Shown in pieces: positions 15,022 to 23,634 of a stretch of DNA of 37,258 nt (its first letter is position 1; the number at the start of each line of letters is the position of its first letter). Under the pieces are notes generated by a model. The model did no database searches. It had not been told where the DNA came from and saw nothing but the letters and a program-made list of their open reading frames with translations. The position numbers and the translations under genes are program-made. This DNA is from Candidatus Aldehydirespirator catecholifindens (GTDB lineage Bacteria > Actinomycetota > Acidimicrobiia > Acidimicrobiales > Aldehydirespiratoraceae): positions 1-37,258 of the forward strand of contig JAPYNU010000077.1 in assembly GCA_028283245.1 (NCBI GenBank), written 5' to 3'.

Positions 15022-15579
15022 ATGACCAAAAGATCCGCACTTGAAGACGATTTCAATGAAGACGATGAGGACTTCGTAGTCGACGACTTCGAAGAAGGCT
15101 TCGACGACGATGCCCCAGACTTTGACGACGATTTGAGCGATGAAGATCTTGACGATGAGCTTGACGAAGATTTGGATGATGATCTTGACGACGATGCACT
15201 AGGTAATGGCGAGTCTGCGTCAAGCACCAGCGACAGCGAAGATGATGATGACGACGACGACGAAGATGATGTGGCGTCTCCAAGCGAAGATGACGATGAC
15301 GACGAAGAGGTGCATCCCAGCGATATTGAGGCTGACCTTGAGGAAATCCTGCGAGATCGCATAGCCGCCGGAGATGACGACGAAGCCGAAGAGGAGGAGA
15401 ATGTCGACACTACTGAGACGAAATCAGCCTCAACGGTTGCGCCGCCTCGCTCTGATGAATGGACTTGCGCCCAGTGCTTTCTGATTGTGAGCGTCTCGCA
15501 GTTCGGTTCCCGAACCAACCCTGTTTGCCCTTCAGGCGAAGACCCCTGCGAATCAATCATCAAGAACTTCAGCGGCTGA
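15022..15579 (+). CDS. extremely acidic DUF4193-like protein with C-terminal zinc-ribbon-like motif
   Basis: 185 residues from the ATG at 15022 (a GTG at 15010 is also in frame). Residues ~5-130 are mostly Asp and Glu in runs built from GAY codons, a low-complexity tract longer than usual. The C-terminal part WTCAQCFLIVSVSQFGSR followed by CPSGEDPC matches the FTCSSCFLV..C..C ending of DUF4193, an actinobacterial family often near photolyase, GNAT or dUTPase genes. The two Cys pairs may bind zinc. Function unknown; the acidic arm could mimic nucleic acid or bind basic proteins, and the Arg-rich protein encoded at 16109-17671 is a possible partner by charge only. Confidence 0.7.
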   Translation: MTKRSALEDDFNEDDEDFVVDDFEEGFDDDAPDFDDDLSDEDLDDELDEDLDDDLDDDALGNGESASSTSDSEDDDDDDDEDDVASPSEDDDDDEEVHPSDIEADLEEILRDRIAAGDDDEAEEEENVDTTETKSASTVAPPRSDEWTCAQCFLIVSVSQFGSRTNPVCPSGEDPCESIIKNFSG

Positions 15580-15654
15580 ACGTGAGGACGCTTTGATCAA
15601 ACCAGCCACTCTGACTACTGCTGCGCCTGCGCTCCCGCCTCGTCGCAAGAGTTC

Positions 15655-16149
15655 ATGACCGCGATAGCTGAAGGAGCAAGGCCAGCCACTGCTGACGACA
15701 AAGCGGATCTGGCTGAACTGGCTGAACTGGCCGCCGGGGAACTGGCGCTGCTGCGCGGAGGTGCCGTGTGGTCGCAGCTGGAGGCGCGTTCAGCACCACA
15801 TTCTGAGAGCCTGAGCCGCGACATAGCCGATGACGAAGCCTTAGTCGTGGTTGGTGTCATAGACGATGCTGTGGTCGGCTACGGAGCGGTTCGGTTGGTG
15901 AAACTCCACGACGGGACACATCTAGGCCGCATCAGCGACATTTATGTGCTACCTGAGGCTCGTGGCGTGGGAGTGGGCGAGGTCATGATGGATCTGTTGA
16001 TGGCATGGGCCAGCGAGCAAGGCTGCATCGGTGTGGACAGCCTGGCGCTGCCGGGAGATCGCAACACCAAGAACTTTTTTGAGACACACGGCTTAGTAGC
16101 TCGTGCAATCATCGTGCATCGCTCGCTGCTTCCGAAACAATCTGCGTAA
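15655..16149 (+). CDS. GNAT-family N-acetyltransferase
   Basis: 164 residues. The acetyl-CoA pyrophosphate loop is YVLPEARGVGVGEVMMDLLMAW (about 97-118; R/Q-x-x-G-x-G/A as RGVGVG at 103-108), preceded by the beta-4 segment LGRISDIYV. The C-terminal NTKNFFETHGL is the usual motif D/B region. It transfers acetyl from acetyl-CoA to an unknown amine. It follows the acidic-protein gene by 75 bases on the same strand, and its 3' end overlaps the 3' end of the convergent Arg-rich gene by 41 bp. No strong Shine-Dalgarno is visible before the ATG. Confidence 0.8.
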   Translation: MTAIAEGARPATADDKADLAELAELAAGELALLRGGAVWSQLEARSAPHSESLSRDIADDEALVVVGVIDDAVVGYGAVRLVKLHDGTHLGRISDIYVLPEARGVGVGEVMMDLLMAWASEQGCIGVDSLALPGDRNTKNFFETHGLVARAIIVHRSLLPKQSA

Positions 16150-17671
16150 GCGGGGGAGCGGCCGCAGCTTCAGTTTCATCCGGCAACTCAGTTTGACCTG
16201 CAACTTTGGTTTGATCTGGCAACTCGGTAGCAGCTTCAGGTTTGGCGGAAGGCTTATCTGGTGTTTGAGTTGTTACGCCGAACAGTTTCGCTATCTGAGG
16301 CACCCGAGGTGCTAGACGGCGAACAGAAGCCAGCAGTTCCTCACCTGGCTTGGCAGGAATGCCAGCAGGGATCACCTTGGCGCGCACAGGAGACAACGAC
16401 ACAGCATCCATCACCGTCGCCCAGCGCTGCTGGTTGGTTTCGTCGTTCAAATCCGACGCTGCCAGCGCCGTAAGCCGCTCAGCCATGTCCACTGGAAGCG
16501 GGGTACCGGCTTTTGGAGGCCATGAACTGAGTCGCAGTGCTCGGATAGTGCGTCCATCGCTGATGGTTGCAGCAAGCTCATCAAGCCATTGTCGCTGATC
16601 TGCCTCAAGACGGTCAGCGAAACCGTCGTTGAGGCTTGCGGCTAGGGCTCGGGTTTCGTCTGTTCGAGCGGCTCGATCCGCCGCAGCGATTACCGAGCGA
16701 ATCTCACGCAAGTCGACTGTGGCAATTCCTGCTAGAGCCGCTTCGGCCCGATCTCGCCATTCAGCGGCTTTCAGCACCGGGGCAAGTTGTTCGGCTAGCG
16801 CCAAAAGAGGCTCAGCTTTGATCTGGGGAAGTTTGGCATCGACTGCTTTTGCGTTCATGCGCTCAATAGAGTTGCGCACTCGTGGAACACCGCCGTTAAG
16901 CACTTCGCGAGCGAGTGGCTGCTGCTCAGTTGGCAGAGCCTTCAAAGCGGCTTGACGATGCACTCTCTTGGGCTTGAGGCTTGGTCCTCTCGGCCGGGCA
17001 GGTCGTGTGGAACGCTCCGAGCGATGTTTGTCATGGTGGTTGCGACGCTCGCCGGTGTTCTTTGAGCTGCGACCGCCACCCTCGGCGCGTCCAGATGCGA
17101 TCGATTCTCTGCGGGGTTTGCGACGGTCTCGCTGGTCTCTGCGGTCGCGATTGCGGCGTTTCGTTGAATCGCGGTCGCCCGAGGTGTCATCAGCATCGGC
17201 TTGGCGTCTGCGCTTTTTTCCTTGACGCTTGGCTTGCCGTCGATCATCGTCAGCATCAAAAGAATCATCTTCATCGTCGAAGCCGCGATCTTTGCGACTA
17301 CGGCGGCGAGTTTTGGGTGCCAGTTTGGTGGTAACCGCCGGAGCGCTTGAAGTCTGGATCAGCGTCAGGCGATCTGTCGGCTCGGGACGGACCTTGGGTT
17401 CCATCACCAAAATGATCTCCAAGCCGTCAAGCCCAACTTCGGCTTCGGCTTTGAGCACGCTGCCGACAGCAGCTGAAGCAGGAAGCAGCTCAGCGCGGAC
17501 TTCACCCTTGGGTTGACGAGCGCCAGCGGCACGCCAAGTCCAAGTGTCGTCGTCGCGACGGCTTGTGAGTTCAATGTCTAGTCGCCTTGACACCGCCCAC
17601 AACGCTACACGGTTAGCCGACAGTGCTTGCTTTGTGCGCGTTCTGGGTCCGCTTTGGTGCTGTGCCAACAA
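16109..17671 (-). CDS. unrecognised Arg-rich protein with three-part architecture
   Basis: 520 residues from a TTG; starts further in (e.g. near residue 24-27) are possible. Residues ~1-115 look like a small globular beta-rich domain (LDIELTSRRDDDTWTWRAAG). Residues ~120-245 are a highly charged linker rich in Arg, Asp, Lys and Ser with repeated RRD/RDR patterns, like RNA-binding tails of RNase E-type proteins. Residues ~250-480 are Ala-rich and helical. The last 50 residues contain a short repeat, TELPDQT and TELPDET. I do not recognise the family. RNA binding is an inference from composition. It lies downstream of thiD on the same strand, separated by 194 bp of repeats. Confidence 0.55.
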   Translation of the reverse strand: MLAQHQSGPRTRTKQALSANRVALWAVSRRLDIELTSRRDDDTWTWRAAGARQPKGEVRAELLPASAAVGSVLKAEAEVGLDGLEIILVMEPKVRPEPTDRLTLIQTSSAPAVTTKLAPKTRRRSRKDRGFDDEDDSFDADDDRRQAKRQGKKRRRQADADDTSGDRDSTKRRNRDRRDQRDRRKPRRESIASGRAEGGGRSSKNTGERRNHHDKHRSERSTRPARPRGPSLKPKRVHRQAALKALPTEQQPLAREVLNGGVPRVRNSIERMNAKAVDAKLPQIKAEPLLALAEQLAPVLKAAEWRDRAEAALAGIATVDLREIRSVIAAADRAARTDETRALAASLNDGFADRLEADQRQWLDELAATISDGRTIRALRLSSWPPKAGTPLPVDMAERLTALAASDLNDETNQQRWATVMDAVSLSPVRAKVIPAGIPAKPGEELLASVRRLAPRVPQIAKLFGVTTQTPDKPSAKPEAATELPDQTKVAGQTELPDETEAAAAPPLTQIVSEAASDAR

Positions 17672-17719
17672 CAGGGAACGATCCTATTCCTGCTATTCGT
17701 AAAGCGCCTGAAATCTACA

Positions 17720-17800
17720 TTATGTAAAGTTGTATCAGTTTTCAGGCAGGGCTCAAAGAGGCTTATGTAAAGTTGTATTAGTTTCCGAGTAGGGCTCAAA
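17720..17800. repeat. two imperfect direct repeats, 38 bp with 43-bp period
   Basis: Copies at 17720-17757 and 17763-17800 are identical at 33 of 38 positions; each begins TTATGTAAAGTTGTAT and ends AGGGCTCAAA, and most differences are transitions. They fill the gap between thiD and the Arg-rich gene (both minus strand), which otherwise holds no gene. They are AT-rich compared with their surroundings. Confidence 0.6.
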
Positions 17801-17865
17801 TGTGGCACCGGGTCGGGGTCAGTGAGGTCTGGCCGGCGAGGCCGGGTGAGTGAACTGCCAGAAAG

Positions 17866-18687
17866 TTATAGAGGCTTCTGGGTGGAGTGCAGATGTGATA
17901 CCGGACCGGGGCCATCAAATTGCCAGTCTGCTGCGTCTTGGATAGCGCAGCGAGCGAACGCTGCTGCCGCGTTCACGGCATCTGTAAGACAGCGACCCAA
18001 AGCGAACTCAACTGCCAGCGCAGCCGAGAAAGTGCAGCCACTGCCTCTGACATTGCGAGTCTGGATGCGCTGGTTTTCTATGACCCAAGCATCTCCATCG
18101 GCGGGGATCACCACATCGTCAGGTTTGTCATCAAAGGCACCACCTGTGACCACCACCGCCTCAGCGCCCAGTTCACGAAACACTTCAGCGCAGCCGATAA
18201 CAGCCTCAGGTCCTGGCAGCGGCTGGCCTGCAAGCAATTCTGCTTCGCGGCGGTTGGGTGTGATAGCTCTCGCCAACGGGAACAACTGCTTGCGATAAGC
18301 GTCACGGGTCTGTTGATCCACGAACGCAGAGCCCCGCCCATCAACCATCACTGGATCAATCACTGGTGGTGGCAGATCTCCGCCCATAACCCTCTCAGCC
18401 ACTAGCTCCACCACTTCGCGGCGTCGCAGCAGACCGGTTTTCACTCCTGACACACCCAGAGATGAAATCACCGAGTCGATCTGCTCCGCTACCAAATCCA
18501 CATCAACCGACTGAAGAGCTGTGACCGCTGAGAGTGACTGTGCGGTCACAGCAGTAAGAGCGCAGGCACCGTGAACCCCGAGAGCGGCGAAGGTGGACAG
18601 ATCGGCTTGCACTCCTGCCCCACCGAGAGGATCCGAAGCGGCTATTGTGAGAAGCACCGGCGGCATGGTTGAGGTCATGATCGTCAA
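17866..18687 (-). CDS. thiD: hydroxymethylpyrimidine/phosphomethylpyrimidine kinase
   Basis: 273 residues, normal ThiD length; it phosphorylates HMP and HMP-P in thiamine biosynthesis. The N-terminal LTIAASDPLGGAGVQADLSTFAALGVHG is the family signature, ITPNRREAELLAG and the C-terminal ATP-site GSGCTFSAALAVEFALG are present. The start may be TTG at 18687 overlapping the upstream TGA, ATG at 18678 or ATG at 18666; ATG 18678 is preferred. It is the last gene of the long hisI-trp run, tightly joined to the flavoprotein gene. Its final codons (17890-17914) resemble an intergenic repeat at 17797-17821. Confidence 0.92.
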   Translation of the reverse strand: MTIMTSTMPPVLLTIAASDPLGGAGVQADLSTFAALGVHGACALTAVTAQSLSAVTALQSVDVDLVAEQIDSVISSLGVSGVKTGLLRRREVVELVAERVMGGDLPPPVIDPVMVDGRGSAFVDQQTRDAYRKQLFPLARAITPNRREAELLAGQPLPGPEAVIGCAEVFRELGAEAVVVTGGAFDDKPDDVVIPADGDAWVIENQRIQTRNVRGSGCTFSAALAVEFALGRCLTDAVNAAAAFARCAIQDAADWQFDGPGPVSHLHSTQKPL

Positions 18688-20120
18688 CCAGATACGACAC
18701 TGGCTTGACGGCCGTCGATTTCACCGAAGAACTGAGCTGCTGCCTTCTGCACGCCGTTTGACCAAGTCGGGTAGGCATGAGAAGCCTGAGCGAGCCGACC
18801 CGCGAAAGCTTTGGTGCGCATGGCCAGCACCACTTCTGAGATCATCTCACCAGCACGCGGTGCCACGATAGTGGCACCCAGTATCTGGCCACCACCAGTG
18901 TTGCGCAGCCAGCGTCGCGGGCCAGCCACAAGACAGATGAAACCTTCGGTGCGTTGCTCTATCACGGCGCGATCCACTTCGGTAAGGGGCAGATACGCCA
19001 CACGGCTCCCGACCGGGGCTTGTGACCTGTTTACTCCGACTGATGCCACTTCCGGCGCTGTGAACACCACCCGAGGCGTCTCAGCGTTATGGAACCGCCC
19101 GCCCGCTGCTTTGCCTAGTGCGTTGCCTGCGGCGATTCGGCCCATTTCGTCGGCGGCATGTGACAGCAAGACACGCCCTGTCACATCACCGGCTGCGTAG
19201 ATGCTGCGCAGCGATGTCATCATCCGGTCATTGGTGATCAGATGCCCTTGAGCATCAAGTTTGATGCTCAGCTCCTCAAGGCCGAGATCGTTGCTGCACG
19301 GCACTCGACCAGCCGCCACTAGCAGCCTGTCGCAGATCAGAGGCTCGGTGAGTTTTGGGGATGTTGAGCGGTCGCTACGGCTTGTCTGCACCGTGATCTT
19401 CTGCCCCGCGGTCGCTTGGGCTTGACTCCCCCGGTTGGGGATTTCTTGGTCTGGTGTTGCAGCGGTGACTCGTTCAGCACGGGTGTCTGTCAGCACCGTC
19501 ACCGAGAGCCTTTCAAGAGCATTGCGGATCACTTCGGCTGCTTCAGTTTCGACTTCGGGCAGGATCTGGCTCTGTGACTCCAGCAGCGTGACTTTCGTGC
19601 CTGCTGAAGCGAAAGCATGTGCCATTTCGCAGCCGGTAGCACCAGCACCGACAATACCCACCGACGCGGGTGCCTCGTTCAAATCAAAAACATTGTTGCT
19701 GGTGAGCGGCTGTGCCTGTGTCAGACCTGGGATTTCGGGCATGGCAGGCTTGGAGCCAGTGGCGATAATCATGCGTGGCGCGGTTATACGACGCTGATCG
19801 ACTGCGACAGTGTCGTGAGTGACCAGCCGAGCCCGACCTTCGATCACGGTCACTCCAGCCTTTCGCAGCACTTCAAACGATTCTCTAGCAGCAAAATCAG
19901 CGACCGTTGAACGCACACGGGCCATGGCAGTGCCGAAGTCGAGCCCGTCATTCAAGCCTGCAAGCAGCGTTTTGGATGGCACGCAGCCCGTGAAAGTGCA
20001 GTCACCTCCCGGAGGCGAATCGGTGATCAAAGCAACATCAGCTTTAGCCCATAACGCAGCTCGCAGCGCGCCCAGACCGGCTGCTCCCCCGCCGATCACG
20101 ATCAGATCGTGATCCATCAC
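18684..20120 (-). CDS. pyridine nucleotide-disulfide oxidoreductase (LpdA/mercuric-reductase-like flavoprotein)
   Basis: 478 residues: N-terminal FAD motif IGGGAAGLGALRAALWA (9-25), redox disulfide Cys41/Cys46 in GGDCTFTGCVPSK, NAD(P) motif VGIVGAGATGCEMAHAFASAG, second FAD motif IYAAGDVTGRVLLSHAA, and the dimerisation domain. In lipoamide dehydrogenase the C-terminus reads HAHPTLSE with a catalytic His-Glu pair; here HAYPTWSN has Tyr and Asn at those places, as in the reductase branch that does not use lipoamide. A quinone or other disulfide/metal reductase is more likely than Lpd. It sits 3 bases after trpA on the same strand. Confidence 0.8.
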   Translation of the reverse strand: MMDHDLIVIGGGAAGLGALRAALWAKADVALITDSPPGGDCTFTGCVPSKTLLAGLNDGLDFGTAMARVRSTVADFAARESFEVLRKAGVTVIEGRARLVTHDTVAVDQRRITAPRMIIATGSKPAMPEIPGLTQAQPLTSNNVFDLNEAPASVGIVGAGATGCEMAHAFASAGTKVTLLESQSQILPEVETEAAEVIRNALERLSVTVLTDTRAERVTAATPDQEIPNRGSQAQATAGQKITVQTSRSDRSTSPKLTEPLICDRLLVAAGRVPCSNDLGLEELSIKLDAQGHLITNDRMMTSLRSIYAAGDVTGRVLLSHAADEMGRIAAGNALGKAAGGRFHNAETPRVVFTAPEVASVGVNRSQAPVGSRVAYLPLTEVDRAVIEQRTEGFICLVAGPRRWLRNTGGGQILGATIVAPRAGEMISEVVLAMRTKAFAGRLAQASHAYPTWSNGVQKAAAQFFGEIDGRQASVVSG

Positions 20121-20123
20121 CGG

Positions 20124-20921
20124 CTAATCAAGCGCAGCACGGAATTCGGATATCAGTTCGGCAACACCTTCGGGCCCGGCACCTGCGAGCATTCGTGCCA
20201 CTATCGCCGAACCAACCACCGCTCCGTCTGCTGCTTCACACACTGCTGCGGCCTGCTCAGGTGTGCCGACACCCACCCCAACCAGCACCGGGCGGTCTGT
20301 GAGCTTCTTGAGACGTGCCGCTGTGCGAGTGGCGCTCTCAGACAATTCCGAACGCACTCCGGTTACTCCCAGCAGCCCCACTCCGTAGACGAAACCTCGA
20401 GAACGTTCACACACCATCTGTAGACGTTTTTCAGATGCTGTGGGAGACGCCAAAAGCACGGTCTCGATCTCGGCGCTGCGAGCACAACCCGCCCACTCCC
20501 CCACCTCTTCGAGCGGCAGATCCGGCAGGATGCATCCGCTGACCCCGGCATCGGCCAGCGAAGAAGCGAAACGCTCATAACCCATGTGATGGGCAATATT
20601 TGCATAGGTCATCACCGCGACAGGCACTCCGATGTCAGTGACGACACTGCGCAGTTCCGAGAGGATCCTCTGGGGTGTGGCACCCTGAGCAAGAGCTTTC
20701 TCGTTGGCTTGCTGAATGGTGATGCCGTCCATTACTGGATCAGAGAACGGCACACCCACCTCAATTGCGTCAGCACCCGCTGCTGCTGCGGCGCAGACCG
20801 TTTGTAGCCAGTCGTCACCGAGACCGCCTGTGAGATATGGAACTAGGCATTTGCCGCCTGCGTCGCGACGATGTCTTAGCGCTTGTTCGAGCCTGCCGCA
20901 GCGCCCAGGCTCAATATTCAC
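20124..20921 (-). CDS. trpA: tryptophan synthase alpha subunit
   Basis: 265 residues from the GTG at 20921, which overlaps the trpB stop in a GTGA junction; an upstream ATG at 21041 lies inside trpB and would add 40 residues unlike TrpA. Catalytic residues are in [14 protein letters not shown] (Glu) and [10 protein letters not shown] (Asp). The phosphate site reads [11 protein letters not shown]. It cleaves indole-3-glycerol phosphate to indole and glyceraldehyde 3-phosphate, passing indole to TrpB. Translation is likely coupled to trpB, matching the 2:2 complex. Confidence 0.95.
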   Translation of the reverse strand: MNIEPGRCGRLEQALRHRRDAGGKCLVPYLTGGLGDDWLQTVCAAAAAGADAIEVGVPFSDPVMDGITIQQANEKALAQGATPQRILSELRSVVTDIGVPVAVMTYANIAHHMGYERFASSLADAGVSGCILPDLPLEEVGEWAGCARSAEIETVLLASPTASEKRLQMVCERSRGFVYGVGLLGVTGVRSELSESATRTAARLKKLTDRPVLVGVGVGTPEQAAAVCEAADGAVVGSAIVARMLAGAGPEGVAELISEFRAALD

Positions 20922-22120
20922 CCGAGCAGGCCCATCATCTGTGCAACATCTTTGTCGCCTCGGCCACTTAAGTTCAACAAGACGGTGCTCCCCTGCAACT
21001 CCGATCGTGCTCGTGACACCCAGGCAAGCGCATGCGCGCATTCCAACGCGCAGATGATGCCTTCAGTGCGTGCTAGCAGAGTGAACGCTTCGATCACTTC
21101 GCTGTCGGTTACCTGCTTGTAGACGGCACGACCAGTGGCTGCAAGATGGGAATGCTCGGGACCCACGCCGGGATAGTCAAGACCAGCCGAAATGGATTCG
21201 GCTTCTTGCACTTGACCCCATTCGTCTTGCAACAGGTACGACCTCGATCCGTGAACAATGCCTGGCACCCCCCGGCTGATAGCAGCACCACCTGCCGGTT
21301 CCACACCCACCAATTGGGCTGCTGTGTCAACAAAACCGGTGAAAATGCCGGCTGCGTTGGAGCCTCCACCCACAGAAGCCACCACCACATCAGGCACACC
21401 ACCATCAAGGAGTTCGGCACTTTGATGCCGTGCTTCATCGCCGATCACTCTTTGAAACTCTCGCACCATCCACGGATACGGATGCGGCCCCATCACCGAA
21501 CCCAAGCAGTAATGGCTGGATTCCGATACCGACACCCAATGACGCATTGCTTCGTTGACAGCGTCTTTGAGTGTGCCCGACCCGCTTTCGGCGGAGCGGA
21601 CTTCCGCACCGAGCAGGCGCATTCGGAACACGTTGAGTTCCTGACGGGCAATGTCAACACTGCCCATATAGACGACGCAGTCCATGCCAAACAGCGCTGC
21701 CGCGGTGGCAGTAGCCACACCATGCTGACCGGCACCAGTTTCAGCCACCAGAGAAGTTTTGCCCATGCGGTTTGCTAGCAGTGCTTGACCGAGCACGTTG
21801 TTGATCTTGTGGCTGCCGGTGTGGTTGAGGTCTTCGCGTTTCAACAAGACACGCACACCTAGCTCTTTTGACAGGTTGAGGCATTCGCTAAGCGGCGAGG
21901 GCCGCCCTGCGTAGGTGGCCAGCAGACTGTTGAGTTCTTCGCGGAATATGGGATCTCCCCAGGCACTGCGGAAAGCTTGATCAAGTTCTTGGCACGGGCC
22001 TATCAGAGTCTCGGGCACATAAACCCCGCCGAAGTCGCCGAAGCGTCCAGATGCGCTGGGTTCGCCCATCAAGCCAGAAGGCACGCTAGGAACCGGGATT
22101 GCTTCTGAGAGTTCAGTCAT
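20918..22120 (-). CDS. trpB: tryptophan synthase beta subunit
   Basis: 400 residues, standard TrpB1 length. The PLP lysine is Lys105 in [14 protein letters not shown], the glycine-rich phosphate loop is [15 protein letters not shown], and the alpha-interaction region [14 protein letters not shown] opens the protein. It condenses indole with L-serine to tryptophan. Its ATG shares a base with the trpF stop (TAATG at 22118-22122), and its stop overlaps the trpA start, so trpF-trpB-trpA are translationally linked. Confidence 0.97.
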   Translation of the reverse strand: MTELSEAIPVPSVPSGLMGEPSASGRFGDFGGVYVPETLIGPCQELDQAFRSAWGDPIFREELNSLLATYAGRPSPLSECLNLSKELGVRVLLKREDLNHTGSHKINNVLGQALLANRMGKTSLVAETGAGQHGVATATAAALFGMDCVVYMGSVDIARQELNVFRMRLLGAEVRSAESGSGTLKDAVNEAMRHWVSVSESSHYCLGSVMGPHPYPWMVREFQRVIGDEARHQSAELLDGGVPDVVVASVGGGSNAAGIFTGFVDTAAQLVGVEPAGGAAISRGVPGIVHGSRSYLLQDEWGQVQEAESISAGLDYPGVGPEHSHLAATGRAVYKQVTDSEVIEAFTLLARTEGIICALECAHALAWVSRARSELQGSTVLLNLSGRGDKDVAQMMGLLG

Positions 22121-22812
22121 TACTCAAGTGACCAGTCGTAAGGCTCGGGTCCGCTCCGAGGCCCGCGCACCGCTTCAGCTTCCTGTTCTTGCTCTAATGC
22201 GGTGATCTTGCCCGCTGATTTGGCGGCTTCTAGAAAGGCCCGCAGCAGGGTCGGGTCTTTGCGGCCTGGGCTGTGTTCCACTCCGCTGGACACATCCACC
22301 CCCCAAGGTCGAACCTTTCTCACCGCTGCAGCCACATTCTCAGCACTTAGGCCGCCTGCCAGCAGCAAGCGCCGACCTCCCAACGGTGCCCCTTCTGTCA
22401 GTGACCAGTCGAAGACTTTGCCCGACCCAGGCTGTTCGCTATCGAGCAGGACTATGTCGGCACCGTAGTCGGATAAACGCTCCAAGCCGTCGTGTCCTGG
22501 AGGGAAAGCTTTGATAGTGACCGGAACCCGGGCAGCCACCCAGGCAGTGTCCTCGGGTTTCTCATGGCCGTGAAGTTGCGCCGCTCCCAGACGAGATTTC
22601 GAGATGATCTCCACCACTCTTTGCGGCATTTCGTTGCGGAACACTCCCACACTCAACACATCTGCTGGCAGCCGGTTAACGATTTCGCGGGCGCGTTCGG
22701 GGTGCATTTGCCGCGGCGAAGGAGCAAAAACGAACCCGACCGCGTCAGCACCCAAAGCTACCGCTAGCAGCGCGTCGTCTTCGTTGGTGATCCCGCAGAT
22801 CTTTACGAACAC
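22120..22812 (-). CDS. trpF: phosphoribosylanthranilate isomerase
   Basis: 230 residues with a GTG start 9 bases after the trpC stop. KICGIT at the N-terminus carries the catalytic Cys6; the aspartate partner is in [17 protein letters not shown]. The phosphate-binding segments [10 protein letters not shown] and [16 protein letters not shown] complete the TIM barrel. It performs the Amadori rearrangement before TrpC. The C-terminal ~30 residues ([15 protein letters not shown] region) extend beyond the usual end and are charged, without obvious role. Confidence 0.95.
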   Translation of the reverse strand: MFVKICGITNEDDALLAVALGADAVGFVFAPSPRQMHPERAREIVNRLPADVLSVGVFRNEMPQRVVEIISKSRLGAAQLHGHEKPEDTAWVAARVPVTIKAFPPGHDGLERLSDYGADIVLLDSEQPGSGKVFDWSLTEGAPLGGRRLLLAGGLSAENVAAAVRKVRPWGVDVSSGVEHSPGRKDPTLLRAFLEAAKSAGKITALEQEQEAEAVRGPRSGPEPYDWSLE

Positions 22813-22821
22813 GCTTTGACG

Positions 22822-23634
22822 TTAGTTGCCTGCCGCTACGAGGGCACGCACCGTCTCGACTGGATCACTGGAGCGAACCAGCGACTCCCCGACCAGCACG
22901 GCGTCGTAGCCTGCGTTACTGAGACGAGCAATGTCATTAGGACTATCAATACCGGATTCCGCCACCGAGACAACACTGTCGGGAATCAGCGAAGCCAACC
23001 GTTCGGCACGATCCTGATCCACCTCAAAAGTCAACAGATCACGCTGGTTCACACCCACAAGATCGGCACCCGCTTCCAGAGCTCGCTGCATTTCGACTTC
23101 GTCGTGTACTTCCACCAGAGCGTCTAGGTCTAGGTCTCGCGCTAGAGCGCAGAATCGCTGCAGTTCACTATCGTCAAGGGCTGCCACTATCAACAGCACA
23201 CAGTCGGCACCCATTATGCGTGCATCGGCGATGTCGCGTTCATCCACGGTGAAGTCTTTGCGCAGCACCGGTAGATCCACGGCGTTACGAGCGGCCTGCA
23301 AGTCAGCAACCGAACCTGCGAACCAGGCTCTGTCGGTCAGAACCGAAAGGCAGGCTGCCCCACCTTGTTGGTATTGCTCAGCCAGAATCGCCGGATCAAG
23401 ATCGGGTCGTAGATCACCTTTTGATGGTGAACGCCTTTTGATTTCAGCGATGACAGAAACGCCCGAGGTGTCTGAGGTGTCGGTTTCGGCGAGCCGAGCA
23501 CGGAAGCCGCGTGTTGATGCACGGCACCGAGCTGTATCAAGCAATGTATTGAGGCTGCGCTTGTCGGCTTGCACAGTTTGACGATGCTCGGCGACGATTC
23601 TGGCGAGATAGCTGCCCGGGTCAAGAGTATTCAT
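22822..23634 (-). CDS. trpC: indole-3-glycerol phosphate synthase
   Basis: 270 residues. Family motifs are clear: AEIKRRSPSKG (63-73), the catalytic Lys126 in LPVLRKDFTVDE, LIVAALDD, ALVEVHDEVEM and GVNQRDLLTFEVD, ending with VSVAESGI and AVLVGESLVRS. It closes the indole ring from CdRP. The ATG overlaps the stop of the DnaJ-like gene in an ATGA junction (23631-23634), which ties expression to an unusual upstream partner. Confidence 0.96.
   Translation of the reverse strand: MNTLDPGSYLARIVAEHRQTVQADKRSLNTLLDTARCRASTRGFRARLAETDTSDTSGVSVIAEIKRRSPSKGDLRPDLDPAILAEQYQQGGAACLSVLTDRAWFAGSVADLQAARNAVDLPVLRKDFTVDERDIADARIMGADCVLLIVAALDDSELQRFCALARDLDLDALVEVHDEVEMQRALEAGADLVGVNQRDLLTFEVDQDRAERLASLIPDSVVSVAESGIDSPNDIARLSNAGYDAVLVGESLVRSSDPVETVRALVAAGN

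Noticed and set aside
15053-15283. His/Arg-rich minus-strand frame
   Set aside because: Also an artefact of the simple GAT/GAC repeat; no start signal or family pattern.
14973-15563. A 196-residue Ser-rich open frame opposite the acidic-protein gene
   Set aside because: It is the mirror of GAY-codon runs: the complement gives Ser codons. The plus-strand frame has a DUF4193-like Cys motif and a promoter, so this one is a shadow.
17605-17808. 67-residue minus-strand frame across the 43-bp direct repeats
   Set aside because: It overlaps the N-terminal codons of the Arg-rich protein in another frame and owes its protein-like look to the repeat; kept only as evidence for the thiD-tail similarity.
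19671-19690. T-loop-like GTTCAAATC suggesting a tRNA
   Set aside because: No acceptor stem or anticodon arm can be drawn around it and it is within the flavoprotein coding sequence.
20922-21041. N-terminal extension of TrpA by 40 residues from an ATG at 21041
   Set aside because: It lies within trpB, has no TrpA-like sequence, and the GTG at 20921 forms a GTGA overlap with the trpB stop.
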